Below are positions 47,682 to 59,550 of a stretch of 64,000 bases of DNA, piece by piece; within the stretch, counting starts at the first letter, position 1, and the number at the start of each line of letters is the position of its first letter. The stretch is from Luscinia megarhynchos (lineage: Eukaryota > Chordata > Aves > Passeriformes > Turdidae), in the NCBI GenBank assembly GCA_034336665.1, contig CM067564.1:46857451-46921450 (forward strand), given 5' to 3'. The notes beneath the pieces are model-generated. The model searched no databases. It saw only the letters and a program-made list of their open reading frames with translations, and was not told the DNA's origin. Position numbers and translations under genes: made by a program.

Positions 47682-49031
47682 TCATGGCTTGCAAAGTTGC
47701 TTATTAAAAAATGAACACGAAAAATTAATTTGAGACAGGCAGGTTATTCTGAAAGAACTGGCTTGGAAATATTGTGAGTTATGCCAGCAGAGAATTTGGC
47801 CTGATAGCTGCAGCATTATCCTGGACACCTTTTTCCACTTGATATTGTACATGTGCCTTCTCCAGTATTAGTTACCGGATAAAGAAGAATGTGAGCTCAG
47901 TTGACACTTTGGTTGACTGCCAAATAGAACTTAATAGAGTTAATAGACACTAATCCTGATTTAGAATTTTTCAGGGTTTGCTCCATAAATTACTGTGGCC
48001 ACTGTGTGTTTAAATACTGCTTTTAAAGAGGAAAAGTGTAATACAGTCAGCTGAGCGCACCCAGGCTTACACTATTCCCTGCAAATAGCATTTCTGAAAT
48101 CTGTTTAAGACATTGTTATATAAAGAGATGTTCTGTGTTTTTGAGCTGTTGTAACAGCAGCTAACACTCACCAGCAAGTTTTACCCCAAAGGAAAGATAG
48201 CCTAGAAACAAACTTGCAGGGTTTTTTATCTCCATTTCCATTCCCACTTTCCTTACCAAGCCAGACAAGAGAGAAATTGAAGGATTTGAGCACAGAATCA
48301 GTTAAATGTTTTCAAATGGGACATTGGATGGAAATAAGCATAAACAACAATTAGAGCAACAGCAACTCGTTAAAGATTCAATAAAGAAGATATAAATTTC
48401 TAGCAGGCTATCCTCAAAATTCCTGGTTTGAAAGATTCCCAAGAGGAAAACGAGCTCAGTTCATTCTTTAGCATTTTATGTCATATATGCATCTATCATT
48501 TCCGAAGATTGGTGCTGACAAGCTGAGAAGAAGAGAACACCCAGGCTCAAATACCTTTTGTTTCATGGGCTGGACTCTCTCTGGATGAAAAAAAAATTGC
48601 CAAAATTTCTTCCTAAGCCCTTTTGGCAACAAGCAGCTCTGCACAAATACACCAGTCCAATGCAATCTCAGCTATTTAACATGCAGATCTCTTACCCGAA
48701 CTATGATAAGGAGCCTAACAATTTTATTGGGGAGGATCTTATACATCAGGTATAAAAAGCAACTGGAATAATGAGCATCCTCACACTTAAATGTCCATGT
48801 CATGACAGCCACAGCAGGTTTTTTTTACAGAACTTCTGCAAAATGTTGCCCTGTGTAAACACAAATCAGGTTCAACATAAGAATACTGAATTGTAATATC
48901 TATGGCTTATCCATGCCTTGCTCAATTTGCATGCAACCTAAACTATAGCAAGTTTCTCTATTTAAAAAAAAAAACCAAAAAAAAAAACAGTGTTAACATT
49001 TTCCTCTTTTTAAATGTTTTCTCCTACTTAC
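47682..49031. other. Unique AT-rich DNA, no gene seen
   Basis: No recognisable gene or repeat beyond short A runs at 48,964-48,988. Confidence 0.55.
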
Positions 49032-49222
49032 CTCCTCAGCAACAATAATGGTTGAGGCAAACTTAACACCTTAGAAGCTTCAGCACTTAAATCAGCTTAC
49101 AGTTAGGAGATAGGAAAGGACTAGAGTGTTTCAGAAAAGTGTAGCTCATGCTTTCTCCAATAAGTTTCAGTTTCTTTAATATTTTAAGGAAGAACTAGAA
49201 TTATACTGGATAACAAAATGGC
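49032..49222 (-). other. Candidate 191-bp minus-strand noncoding exon
   Basis: On the minus strand a pyrimidine-rich acceptor (TCCTCCTATTTTCACTCTCAG) is followed 191 bp later by GGAG|GTAAGTA, a perfect donor. All three frames contain stops within the block, so if it is spliced it belongs to a noncoding RNA or an untranslated region. No other exon on this strand is clearly linked to it. Confidence 0.2.
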
Positions 49223-50003
49223 CTGAGAGTGAAAATAGGAGGACAATTCTTATGATTCCCTTCCTTGATCATAACAATTAATTCAGCTGAACGGTAAAAG
49301 AATTAAAGGACATGTACACACACAAGAAAGTGCAATGCACTCTGTAATGCACTCCCATATTTATAGATGAAACCGATATTAAAAATCTGAGGCAGGCACC
49401 TTCAAAAGGAAGCCATGTGAAGACCACAGAAATGAGCCCTGCTGATATTATCATGTCCAAGAAATGGATGATGCATCCTTATACTGTACTGACATTTTCA
49501 GTGGCATAAACAGCATAGGATGTAGAAAGTCTGTGAGATAACACTGAATCTTGAAAAAATGTCTTCACTCACCCATGGCATCTATCCATATCTCTGTTTC
49601 CATGTTTTTTGGTTAGTACATTGGCTCCTGTAAATGTCACCAGGTTCCCCTCTCTTCCCAGGATTTTGGATGACTAACTTCCCCCTCCAAGTAGGAACAC
49701 TAGCTTCTGAACATGCAAATGCTAAGCATGACAACTGCCTCCTTTCAAATACCAGCACAAGGGTTGTCAATATGCAAAAGGAATTTCTCATCTGGATTTT
49801 TGGCCAGCTTGAGGACAGAAAGAATGACCCACAGTAGCTCTGCCCAGACATCAGCTTTTCTCACCACCCACTCTCATGAGTATAAGAAACTGGAGCCTTC
49901 CACAGAAGATGGTTTTTAAGCTGCCTTTCTCTGGTTCTTAACCTTGCAAGTCAGGGCAGAAGCCCCACCAAATTAATATTGCTCACTTCTTTGTTGCAGC
50001 ACA
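49223..50003. other. Unique DNA, no gene seen
   Basis: Overlapping open frames of 67-89 codons on both strands near 49,580-49,920, none recognised. Confidence 0.55.
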
Positions 50004-50058
50004 GCAGAGAGAGGAGGAGGAGGAGGAGGCAACAGAAGGCAGAAGGGCAGAGGGAGGA
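50004..50058. repeat. GA-rich purine tract with (GGA)n core
   Basis: A GAG/GGA microsatellite of about six units at 50,009-50,029 lies in a longer stretch of G and A. Such tracts are length-variable and can form triplex DNA. Confidence 0.85.
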
Positions 50059-50941
50059 GGTGCAGTCAGAGATTTTCTGAAACTTTGCCGTACTGGATTC
50101 TCTAGGGATGGATACAGTAGTTCAGCCCCACATAATGCACCTCATTACTTACCACAAATATAAAAACCTGCTGCATTTCATCACTAAATACAGGCTCCAG
50201 GAAGTGTCTCAGTTAGGGAAGTGAATGGTGTGTGCTTATTTTTCAATTCACAGTTGTGATGAGAAGCCTGAATTGTTTTGATTCCTTATTTAAGATGGTC
50301 TTCTCAAGGGATTTCAAGGTCCTTAGCATTAAGACAACTGTGTGATTTTAAAAAAAATAGGGAAGAAGCAAATATCCTAATATGCCATCCCATGGCAGGT
50401 GGATGCAGAAGAATATTTTCTGCCCTCAGATATCTTTCTTTGTGTCAGTGAAAATGTAGTACTTGAAAAGCAAAAATAAAAAAGAAGAAAGAAATCAAAC
50501 CACATAAAGGGAGCGATGGTACCCCAGGGACAACAGGCAAAACATGTCTGAAGTCCTGAAATATGTTAATTGCAAATCAAAGAAGAAAGCACAAACCAAT
50601 GAAGCAGTGATCCTCTGCAGGTTTCAGCTGACACCTGCATTTAGCTTCCTTATTTTTTTCCACCTTAATGAACATATGGAGACTGCTCTATAAAGGGAGC
50701 AACATGTCATACACCCTGTAAGGAGTTTTGCACAGTTGCTGAAATGAAACAGAATAAGTAGTGCTATAAACACCTTTCATTAATCACCCAAACACTGCTA
50801 TGACACTTAAGTTAGCAGTTTGATTATTAAAAGCCCATGTTTGTGGATTTCTTGTTCATGCAAATGTTATCCCTATTCCAATAAAACATTAGGCAAACAA
50901 TGTGTCAAAAGAAAATTAATCAATCACCGGTGCTTGGCTTG
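50059..50941. other. Unique DNA, no gene seen
   Basis: AT-rich, nothing recognisable. Confidence 0.55.
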
Positions 50942-50990
50942 TTTTTCCATTTCCATTTCCCTTTTCCTTTTTTTTTCTATTTTTTTTTTC
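50942..50990. repeat. Pyrimidine tract (TTTCCA then T-rich)
   Basis: Several 'ttccat' units at 50,945-50,957 pass into long T runs. Simple low-complexity DNA. Confidence 0.85.
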
Positions 50991-52596
50991 ATTACTTTAA
51001 GGAGAAATATCCTTAAAAACTAAAGGTAGGCTCTGTATATATTTGTAGTAGAAATAAGGGATTCCAGGCCTTCTTGCACAACCATATGGAGAATCTGGGG
51101 GATTCTGTGAGCCTGAGATACCCCAGAGCTGTGGACCTTGACACTCACTTTGGTATTTCCAGAAACTCAGAAAAGCTGAAAGGTACCAGTCAGTGTTGTA
51201 ATAGACAAAAGAATAGGGAAAAATTCAGAGCTTTCCAGCTGAGGATGAGACAAGTCCATGAATCCTTTCTTGTCTGGGTCAGATGAAATCTCTGACCCTC
51301 CTCAATGCTTTTCTACCTTCCTTGTTCTCATCTTCTATCCCACACAGTCCTTATTTTGTTTGGGGAGTGTTTCTTGCATCCCATTTCCTGGGAAGTGCAG
51401 GACCTTTCAAAACCTGGAGTTACTCCACGTTCCCTTTTGCTAAAGCAGCCCATGTGCCCAAAATGTTCTGAAGCAGAGGATGCCAAAAGCCCGAGCACCT
51501 CAATGAGCTGAGGTTCCCCAGAGCCACAGATGATGTGAGACAACTTCTCTCAGATAACCTGGCAGGAGGCCAGGCTCGTTTCTGATGGAAACCTGCATCA
51601 GTAACATTTCAAGGAAAAGAAAGAAAAGGAGCTATTTTCTCAGAATGGCATATTTAAGAAGAATTGGCTTTTTTCCACTGGAGCCTGCTTTTCCTGGAAA
51701 TTCATAGCTGCAAAAGAGCTACTTGAAAAATTGGATGAAAACAAAATGTCAGGGCACAATTAGCAGTCTATGTGTCTAATAGAAATCTCTATTTAATGGG
51801 ATAGCAAAAAACCAAAAATTGACACAGAAACTCACAGATATTTTGTTTGTATTAAATTATTAGTTTGTAACAAATTTACTTTATACAAAAGGAGACATCT
51901 AATAAACAGATTACAGAATATATATAAAATATTCTTTTAAAGCTTCTTAACACATTGTGTCCATCTGTGCTCCTCAGGAAAAGCTGGATAAGCTCAGAGT
52001 TCTTAATGTTACTGCAGTCATTTCTAAGTTGTTCTTTGTTTTCCTGAACCTGTGATTTTTTCATTTTTTAAAATTTTTTAAATGTATTTTAAACAACAAA
52101 AATATCCCAACTTGCAGTGTTGTCTAAGCAGCTAAGGGAGGTATTTCAAAACTAGATTACTGCCCCTTGAGGTTTCCCTAAAGAAAATGGAATCTTCAGT
52201 GTGGCAGTAATAGGAAATGGAAATATCTGATTTCAGCAGATCTGTGTAGTTACCAAGGAATTGTACTGTTTCTTTCTTAACAATTGTCAAGAGGGAAAAG
52301 ATTGCTCTGGATTAGCACCTTGAAGCATTTTTAATGGAGGCATCACTGTAAGAGCTGATTGTGTGCAGCAGGATGGGATTTGCCTTAGATGCTGAGTTGG
52401 GTCATGTCCATGAGTCTGATTGCTGCATGTAAGAAGGTGGGGAATGTTCTAGAAAATCTGGAATATCTTGTTAAACAACAGAGGATCTGCACACTTACTG
52501 TTGGACAAGTTCTCAATGTTATTTGCTCATACAGAATATAAATGCAGTTTCACAGACAAACTATGTGCTCTCCCTTGTTTCTAAAGCCCAGAACTT
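50991..52596. other. Unique DNA, no gene seen
   Basis: No recognisable gene or repeat. Several overlapping plus-strand frames around 51,258-51,511 have no known domain. Confidence 0.5.
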
Positions 52597-52660
52597 GTTT
52601 GGGTTTTGGTTTGTTTTTTGTTTGCCTGTTTGTATTTTTTGGTTTTTGTTTGTTTTTGTT
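52597..52660. repeat. TTTG-rich low-complexity tract
   Basis: Repeated TTTG/TTTTG units (GTTTGGGTTTTGG, then TTTGTTTG...). Hydrophobic plus-strand peptides read across it are artefacts. Confidence 0.9.
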
Positions 52661-53712
52661 ATATATGTGTTTGGATATATATTCTATCCAAGGAGCCCAC
52701 AATTATAGAATGCAGCTTCACAGCCCATCCCCTGGAGTATCACACTGGGGACTTCCTCACCTCCCTGAACAACCCAGTGCCAAACCAGTCCTTCTGGGGC
52801 AGCCTGGAGAGCCCATCCTGGAGACAACTTCCTGGAAAGCCTCATTTAAGTATCACTGCCCCAATATATTGAGTCTGAGATGAGTATTTTGATAGCAAGG
52901 AGCAGCAAGGTCTTCCTCAGTGTCAGTATAAGCCAAAGAATTTTTCCTTGCCCCCAGTCTTTTGACTTTCAGAGCACACTGTAATTGTATTTCTGTGTTT
53001 AGCTCTGCTGGTTTAAGCATCCTGGGGCAGCTAAGTTAGCACAAATGAGGAACCTTTTACTATTTTTGTTTGTGAACCCTACAGCAGTCAAGCAACTTTG
53101 ACTTTCAGAAATGTTTTTCACTTTAACTCCGGGTCAAATAATTGTAGACTGAAGTGCTCAGTGTGCCAACCTATCAGACCTAGGGTGTTAAAGAATGGGT
53201 CTTGAGGACTTTTTTGAGGCTGCTCACCTAAATGCACAAAAGATCACACACAGAATCTTAGGAAGAGCCAGACACAGCACATTCAAATCTGTGACTGATG
53301 GCACCAAACCATCCTTCCTTACCTTAGGGCTGAGAGACTTTTGGCCATCATCTATGTAATTCAGTCTGAAAGCTCAGGCTCCTAAGAGAAGGTAAATTAT
53401 TTACTTCCATGTGAATTTTACCAATATTCCATATTCCTAATAACAATACCAAAACATATACACTTGAGAAAATATATACCTAGAAATTCAGAGCTTTAAA
53501 ATGCTGCCTTCTATCCACCTGTATAATTTGTCTTTAATTGATAAGGAAAAAAATAGAAATGCAAACAGAGCCAGGAATGATTTATGCCACCTAGACTGCT
53601 GCAACAAAATAGGAAAAAATGGTGTGACATTCAGCAGATGCTGCTTGGGTGTCTATTTTTCTGTATTAATATGATTAACTTATACTTACAAATTACTTAC
53701 TCAGTAGATGTG
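52661..53712. other. Unique DNA, no gene seen
   Basis: A GC-richer patch at 52,690-52,830 gives a 113-codon frame partly built on the TTTG tract. It is not recognised. Confidence 0.5.
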
Positions 53713-53822
53713 GTGCTTAGGGACATGGCTTAGTGGTCAGTTGGCAGTGTTGAGTTAATGGTTGGACTTGATGATCTTAAAGGTCTTTTTCAACATAAAT
53801 GATTCTGTGATTCTCTGATTCC
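53713..53822 (+). mobile_element. CR1 LINE 3' fragment (another subfamily)
   Basis: 'gcttagggacatggcttagt', 'ggcagtgttgagttaatggt', 'tggacttgatgatcttaaag', 'gtctttttcaacataaatga' and 'ttctgtgattctctgattcc' match a CR1 3' UTR variant with the 'agggacatggtttagtgg' head. It is well preserved and about 110 bp long, with its tail units at the end. Confidence 0.92.
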
Positions 53823-55949
53823 ATAACTCCCACACAATTCCTGGTAACACTCTCATTAACCCCATCCAAACAAGGAGAATAATATAAGCCTCTCCTGCCC
53901 ATCCTCTGTACAACCCTGAGATATACTGGCACCCATTTAAAATCAACCCTAAAGCCATCCATTCCTAATGATCCAAAAGTGACAGATTTATTCATATACT
54001 TCACCAGGCACACTTAGCCCTGGAGGGCCTTGGAACATTTTCTTCCTAGATCTTCAGGGAATTTATGCAAATGCCAAGTTCCCTACTTAAGAGAGTTTCA
54101 GGAGTGCAGTAACAAGGGTGGTATAGCTCAGGAGCTGTGATGCAGAGGAAGATTTCATTACACCTGCCAATATTAAAACTGGATCTTGGCTGCATAATGA
54201 GCACCCATTTTTATGGCAGTAAATTTGCATTTTTGGGGTTAGGTTATGTCAGTGTCCTCTTCAGAATCACTTCTGAAGGCAGGAGAGCTTGGCCTGCTGT
54301 TGACACCAGAGCTGGACTTATCATGCTCTGAAAATAGTGTATTCACTGTAGCATTTTACCCTGATGTTTTTCTAAATATTTCATGTTGATGTCTTGTAGG
54401 CATCTTACTCCACATTTATCTGATAAAAAACAGATTTTTAAGAATAATTAAAGAGATTCAAGATCAATCTATTGGTGGCAGCAAATTTGTACTCCAGTTT
54501 ACTCCAGTTTCCTTCTTTACTTATGAACTGAATGTTCATCTAACAGCAGTGCTTTGAGAAGCCTTTTCCTAGAAAATCTTTGTTGGAAAATGTAACTGAA
54601 GGAGGTGCATTTCTGTTGCTATAGGTACAGGCTGACAATTAACAGAGCCCTTTTCTGAAAAGGATCTTAAAACTTGACTACAAACTTGAGGTTACCATGA
54701 CATCATAAAACTTACTCTTCCCAAATATTCACAAGCAAGAAACTTTTTTTAATAAATATTAATCAGAAAATATCTTGCTGATTCCTTCCATATGTGACAT
54801 ACAGAACTCAGGGAGGTAAATTTTTAAAAAACAATTTAAAAGAAGTAGATGCACCACAAGTGAGCAGTTGAAGATTTGAGAAAGGCTAAGGAAAACATGA
54901 CCCAGACCATGTATTTTACATGGATTTGTTTTAACAAAGTGCTCCAGAAATGGCTCCTGACTAAAGCTGACATTCACTGCTGGCTGAGCAGAGATGTGTT
55001 ATGCTAGGGAGGTGGTAAAAATGAGTTGCCCAAAAACCTTTTTGCTTCATGAAATACATTAATAATTTGCTAATTTCTAATATTCCAGATAAAAAAATCA
55101 AACAAATGTACCTTGTCTTTTCCTTATTAAAAAGGGAGAGCAAAGTTATTGGGGTAAAGTGACCCATCCTCAAATCTTCCTGCACTGGAGGCTCAATTTA
55201 TCACTTCCATGAAAATCTCACACTTCCAGCAGATGAGGAAATTATAATAAACAAAATCAAGTCCCATCTTCAAAATGAAGTCCAACACTATTTTTCCTCA
55301 GTTTGAATTGCCCTGAAACAAAAAATATATGAAAAAATGATCCAAAAGATACAAAATTATTTTTTTGAATGGGCTCTTTATACAAAAGCACTTGTTTGAT
55401 TTTATTTCCATACCCCTCTAATTTGTAAAAGTGCAAATCAGAAAAAAGAACTTTTCCCCAGATACATTCCTGTGTGGAAAACATACCTGCATAAAACCCT
55501 GTATATTATTAAATATAAGGTATCTATAATTTTAAGCTCTAATTCCTCCTAAAATTGGAGCCAACGTTTAACTTCTAATTCAACAAGTTTGACTGCATGA
55601 AAACTAATTATATCTAAAATGCTTTTCTTCACCACCATTCTGATTCTAAAAAGACTTATATTTTTGCTGCTTCTTAACCACGAGAATTATCCTACTGAAT
55701 CAATGAAATTTGTCCTATGCTTAAAATAAGATCAATATATGGGAATTTGGTGTCTTAAAGAAAAAGGATTATAGCAATATTTTCAGGCATTTATTATCAT
55801 GTTTTCGTGACAAGAAGCTGAAATGGAGATTAAATATTCTTAAATTTTTTAATAGTGATATTGTCTTTTTCTTTAATAGTTATTTTCCTTAGAACTTAGC
55901 TCAGCTTTTTTTTCCTGTTGCACTCACTCAGGGCAGCTATCATATCATA
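53823..55949. other. Unique AT-rich DNA, no gene seen
   Basis: Includes a perfect 10-bp tandem duplication ('actccagttt' twice, 54,491-54,510). No gene or interspersed repeat recognised. Confidence 0.55.
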
Positions 55950-56480
55950 GCCAGCAAAGATAATTGAATGAAGGATTGATTTTTTATTGCCTGTAATAAA
56001 AAGCAGTTCTTATTACTATTACAAATTACTCATAATTACAATTGTCTAGAGAATGCCTTATCACCCTGAGTGGAGTCGAAATAAGCTGGATGCACAATAG
56101 TACTTCCATGTCTGTGATTTAAAACTTGTGTTCTCATTAATGGCAATGTGAATTAGTACTATGGCAAATTAAGTTCGTATCATTTTACTGGACAGATTCT
56201 AATACTGCTGGGGAAGAATCTTAAGCAGACATGCAATTTATTTCTGAGTGGCACCATTCCTGCTGGAGCACGTGCACAGAGTCTGAGACGTTTCTTTAAT
56301 TATTAAGTTGTGCAAGTTACACCTCATGAAACATTTTGATTATGCCTTTTAGAGCTCAAGTGTTGGAAACTCTGGAGGGCTATAAGCAGGTATCTGATTT
56401 GTCCCATTGCAGACATGCAAAGCTAGTTCCAGCATTCAGATTGCTGTGATTAGCTGCAGCAGATATTTATTGAATGGCCT
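55950..56480. promoter_or_regulatory. Candidate conserved noncoding/enhancer-like block
   Basis: Repeat-free sequence with TAATTA homeodomain cores at 56,033-56,038 and 56,297-56,302, a CACGTG E-box at 56,269-56,274, and several ATTA and CAGCTG-like cores toward 56,460. No open frame of note. The composition resembles a developmental enhancer, but the evidence is motif density only. Confidence 0.28.
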
Positions 56481-58644
56481 TTACTGAAGTCTCGTCTTTA
56501 AATTTCACAGAAAAGCAGCAGTAAATTTGCACCTGGCACATCTGAGTTGTTTTTCTCTTGTTTATCAGGCAGCAAAGGCAAATAGAGAAGATATCTGGCT
56601 TTTTTCCTGTCTTTTTTTTTTTTTTTTTTTTAGTAGAACAGGTAATTCTAGGACAATTTAATATGCTTGCTCTGTTACAGGACAGAGAGGGAAAAGCTGG
56701 AATTAAGCAGAACATCTCTCACCTCACTAAGGAAAAATGAATGGTAAAAAATCCCCTGGACAGTCAGTCCCCATTACCTTCTATCACAAAGGTTTGTGAC
56801 TTGCTTAAATGTGTTATTCAAATAAAACAAGGTATTGATCTCTCTTGATTATAAAAAAGTATCTTCCAGGAGTAATGAGAACCAGTTTGGGAACGAGAGA
56901 TAGATATTTCTTTTTATAACCTTTTGTATGGCTGGGAAACAGCTGGCCTTCCCTTGATCCCTGTTGAATAGTGTGACCATAAAGGAGGATTTATTTTCTG
57001 AGGAGTGCTTTAATGATAATTTAGATTTGCCAATTATTTTCATATTATACTTTCAATTTTATGTGTTTTAACTTGCTCACTTAAAATTACCACCTTTAAG
57101 GTAAATCTTTATTCTTGACAGCACTGTGCAAACTTGGATTCATGATTAGTTTTCACCAATCAACAAGGCCCATTAATTCACTAGAACCTGCCTAAGGATA
57201 TAATCAACAATTTAAAGAGCAGTTTATACATTAAACTAGCAGACCAGATATCCAGACATACCCTAGCCACACTGTTCAACACAAACATGTAGCATATATA
57301 GGCATGTGTTTGACATCTGCAGTTATTCAATACTAAAATTAAATTAACAAAATCCTTATTAATGAATATGGTATTCCCAATGGTCTGTTCTCAGGCACTG
57401 TTATCAATAAGAACATTTTCTGGTTTTGAAGACAAAAACCCCAGTTCAAAGCATAAAAATGAGAAGAAAAAAAAAGAATAACAACTCAGAATATTCTGTG
57501 AATTTGTGAATATGTGATTTGTAAATCTTTTCTCAGGATGTCCTACTTGAAATTTCAGGGAAGAAATGCATATGTAGACTTATTCAATAAACTCTTGAAA
57601 TCTCATTCTACACTCAGCAAGAGAAGTTTTTAGTGCTAATGGTAAAGGGAAAAAGGGAACTATCACCTTGGAGAGAAGTCCAATAAGTCCTGGGAACCTT
57701 GGGGGAATCAAACTGCTCCCTTGCTGGATTCAGCAGAGCTCTGTGGACTCTGCAGCTCCTTCCAAGGTTCCCCTCAGTAGTCCTTGCTCTGCATCCCTGA
57801 TGGATGAAACATCTGAAGAGACACCTCTTTCTGATTCCCCATGGACACAACCCTCAGTTATTCCCTGTGCTCATGTGACACCAGGCTCTCAAGAAACATA
57901 AATCATGTCAAAGCCATCACACACACTTAGCTTTCAGTTTGCACTGCATTCCAGACTGCCAAGTTGCTTATTTTCCCCTCTTGAGCCCACAGTGTCCCAG
58001 GCAACCAAGCTGGGAGGGAAAGTTCTTCATGGTGGGGTCATTACACATGTAAAGGTTCTGCCTTTACATGTCCTGTGGATGTAACAGCATTGTCAAAACT
58101 TCTCTTGCTCTGTCAGTCCCAAGAATATTTGCTTTCAGCAGACTCCTTGTGAAGGAACTCTGCACTCCCTGCTGCAGCAACAGAAGGTCATGGGGGAGGA
58201 CTGAAGATGGTCCTTAGATGGAGCCATGGAGGGGGTTTGTGGCTAAGACCAATGGAAAAACTATCTGGAAAACTAAACATTACTTTGAGAAGCCAGGCTG
58301 AGGCTGAGGCTTCTATGAAAAGAACAGTGCTTGGGTCAAAAATAGAAGGTGAAGAAAGATTTGCCCTCAGAAAAAGGACTGAGCCCACGAGGGCTGTGAG
58401 CTGCACTTTTTAAGATGATTTTCACAAGATGTTTGGATGGCTGATGACCACGGAATGCTTCAGTGTTCACAGACTCCTGCCAGCAGGGCAGAGCTGAGTG
58501 ACCAACAGAAGTCCTGAGGGCACCTCACCACGGGATCCACAACACACCTCTGGTTCATCCCATCTTAAAAAAGGCTGGAATCATCCAGGACATAATCCTC
58601 CCAGATCTCTCCAGGTCTCTTCCAAAGCCCAGGAGATGGCTTTG
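56481..58644. other. Unique DNA, no gene confirmed
   Basis: Contains a run of 20 T (56,612-56,631) and a GC-richer region at 57,650-57,900 and 58,140-58,640. Plus-strand donor-like TTTG|GTGAGT at 58,644/58,645 closes it. Open frames up to 104 codons are not recognised. Confidence 0.45.
58045..58071. repeat. Perfect 11-bp inverted repeat (hairpin)
   Basis: Arms ACATGTAAAGG (58,045-58,055) and CCTTTACATGT (58,061-58,071) flank a 5-base loop. There is no T run on either side and no coding context, so it is called a small palindrome of unknown role. Confidence 0.85.
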
Positions 58645-58862
58645 GTGAGTACATTCTGCTGAAGGGAACAGGAACAGGGGCATGTGAATGAGGGGCACGG
58701 GGATCTTGCCAAAGGACCAGATGTGTGTGGCACTCTGGCCATGACAAGTGACCAGCAGCATGTTCCCTTTTGTCTTAAAACTTCCTATGGTTACTTCAGG
58801 AACTGATGCCCCCAACCAGTTTGCTTGGGACCAAAAATTCCTTAAAACCTCAGTAGTCCCTG

Positions 58863-58999
58863 TTTGCATATTGATGTTGTGTATTATCTTCTGTCCTCCT
58901 AATCATGCAAATGAATTGCATGGGGTTTTTTTGTTTTGTTTTCCTCACAGATATATAGAAAGGAGAGACATTGATCCAGGACACTTTCATCATGCAAAT
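58863..58999. promoter_or_regulatory. POU octamer motif cluster
   Basis: Two perfect ATGCAAAT octamers (58,905-58,912 and 58,992-58,999) and a reverse TTTGCATA (58,863-58,870) lie within 137 bp. ATGCAAAT is the binding site of POU-domain factors. The cluster surrounds the acceptor-like site at 58,950. Confidence 0.4.
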
Positions 59000-59550
59000 T
59001 CCAAACAAATCTGACTTGCACAAGTGGACCAAAAGCAGATGATGTAGCAGAGAAACTTCAAGACAACTAGAGGACTGAAATGAGAGCCTGCATCCAAAAG
59101 GATTTTGGGAATCAACCTAATAAAACCAGATGAGAGCAGCCTGGATCTATCAGAAGTTCTTGGCCTGTGGATGTAGGACAAAAAATGACAGAATGAAACT
59201 TTTAAGTGCTGGACAGACCCAAAGGTACTACCAGCAGCCATTGTGGTAGGGGACAAAGTTCCATAATCCTGCAGGAATTTTGTCCACTGAAATATTTTTC
59301 AATATTTGGACTGTGCCTCCAACCACTACAAAAGATGGGAATAGTCATCTCCTTTTCTAATAACTGTGATGTGTGGGGAAAACATGTATTTCTTTGCAAC
59401 AAGCCATGTAACTGCTGCTTTTTTCCCTTAATTATGTAATATCTCTGCAATTATAAACATCCTTTGTTCTTAGTATTCTCATATTAGGCCAATTTACCAA
59501 CATCTACTGCTTATGAAAAAAAAAAAAATAAATGTGTTTCAGTGTTGAAA
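58951..59550 (+). other. Candidate terminal exon with poly(A) signal
   Basis: A long T-rich tract ends in TTTTCCTCACAG at 58,950, a strong acceptor. Upstream, TTTG|GTGAGT (58,644/58,645) could be its donor, making a 306-bp intron. Downstream, AATAAA occurs at 59,527-59,532 after an A run and is followed by GT-rich sequence (TGTGTTTCAGTGTTG, GCGTGTGC), as in cleavage sites. No long open frame crosses the block, so a noncoding transcript is the natural reading. The T-rich acceptor and the A-run-embedded AATAAA could each be chance. Confidence 0.2.
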
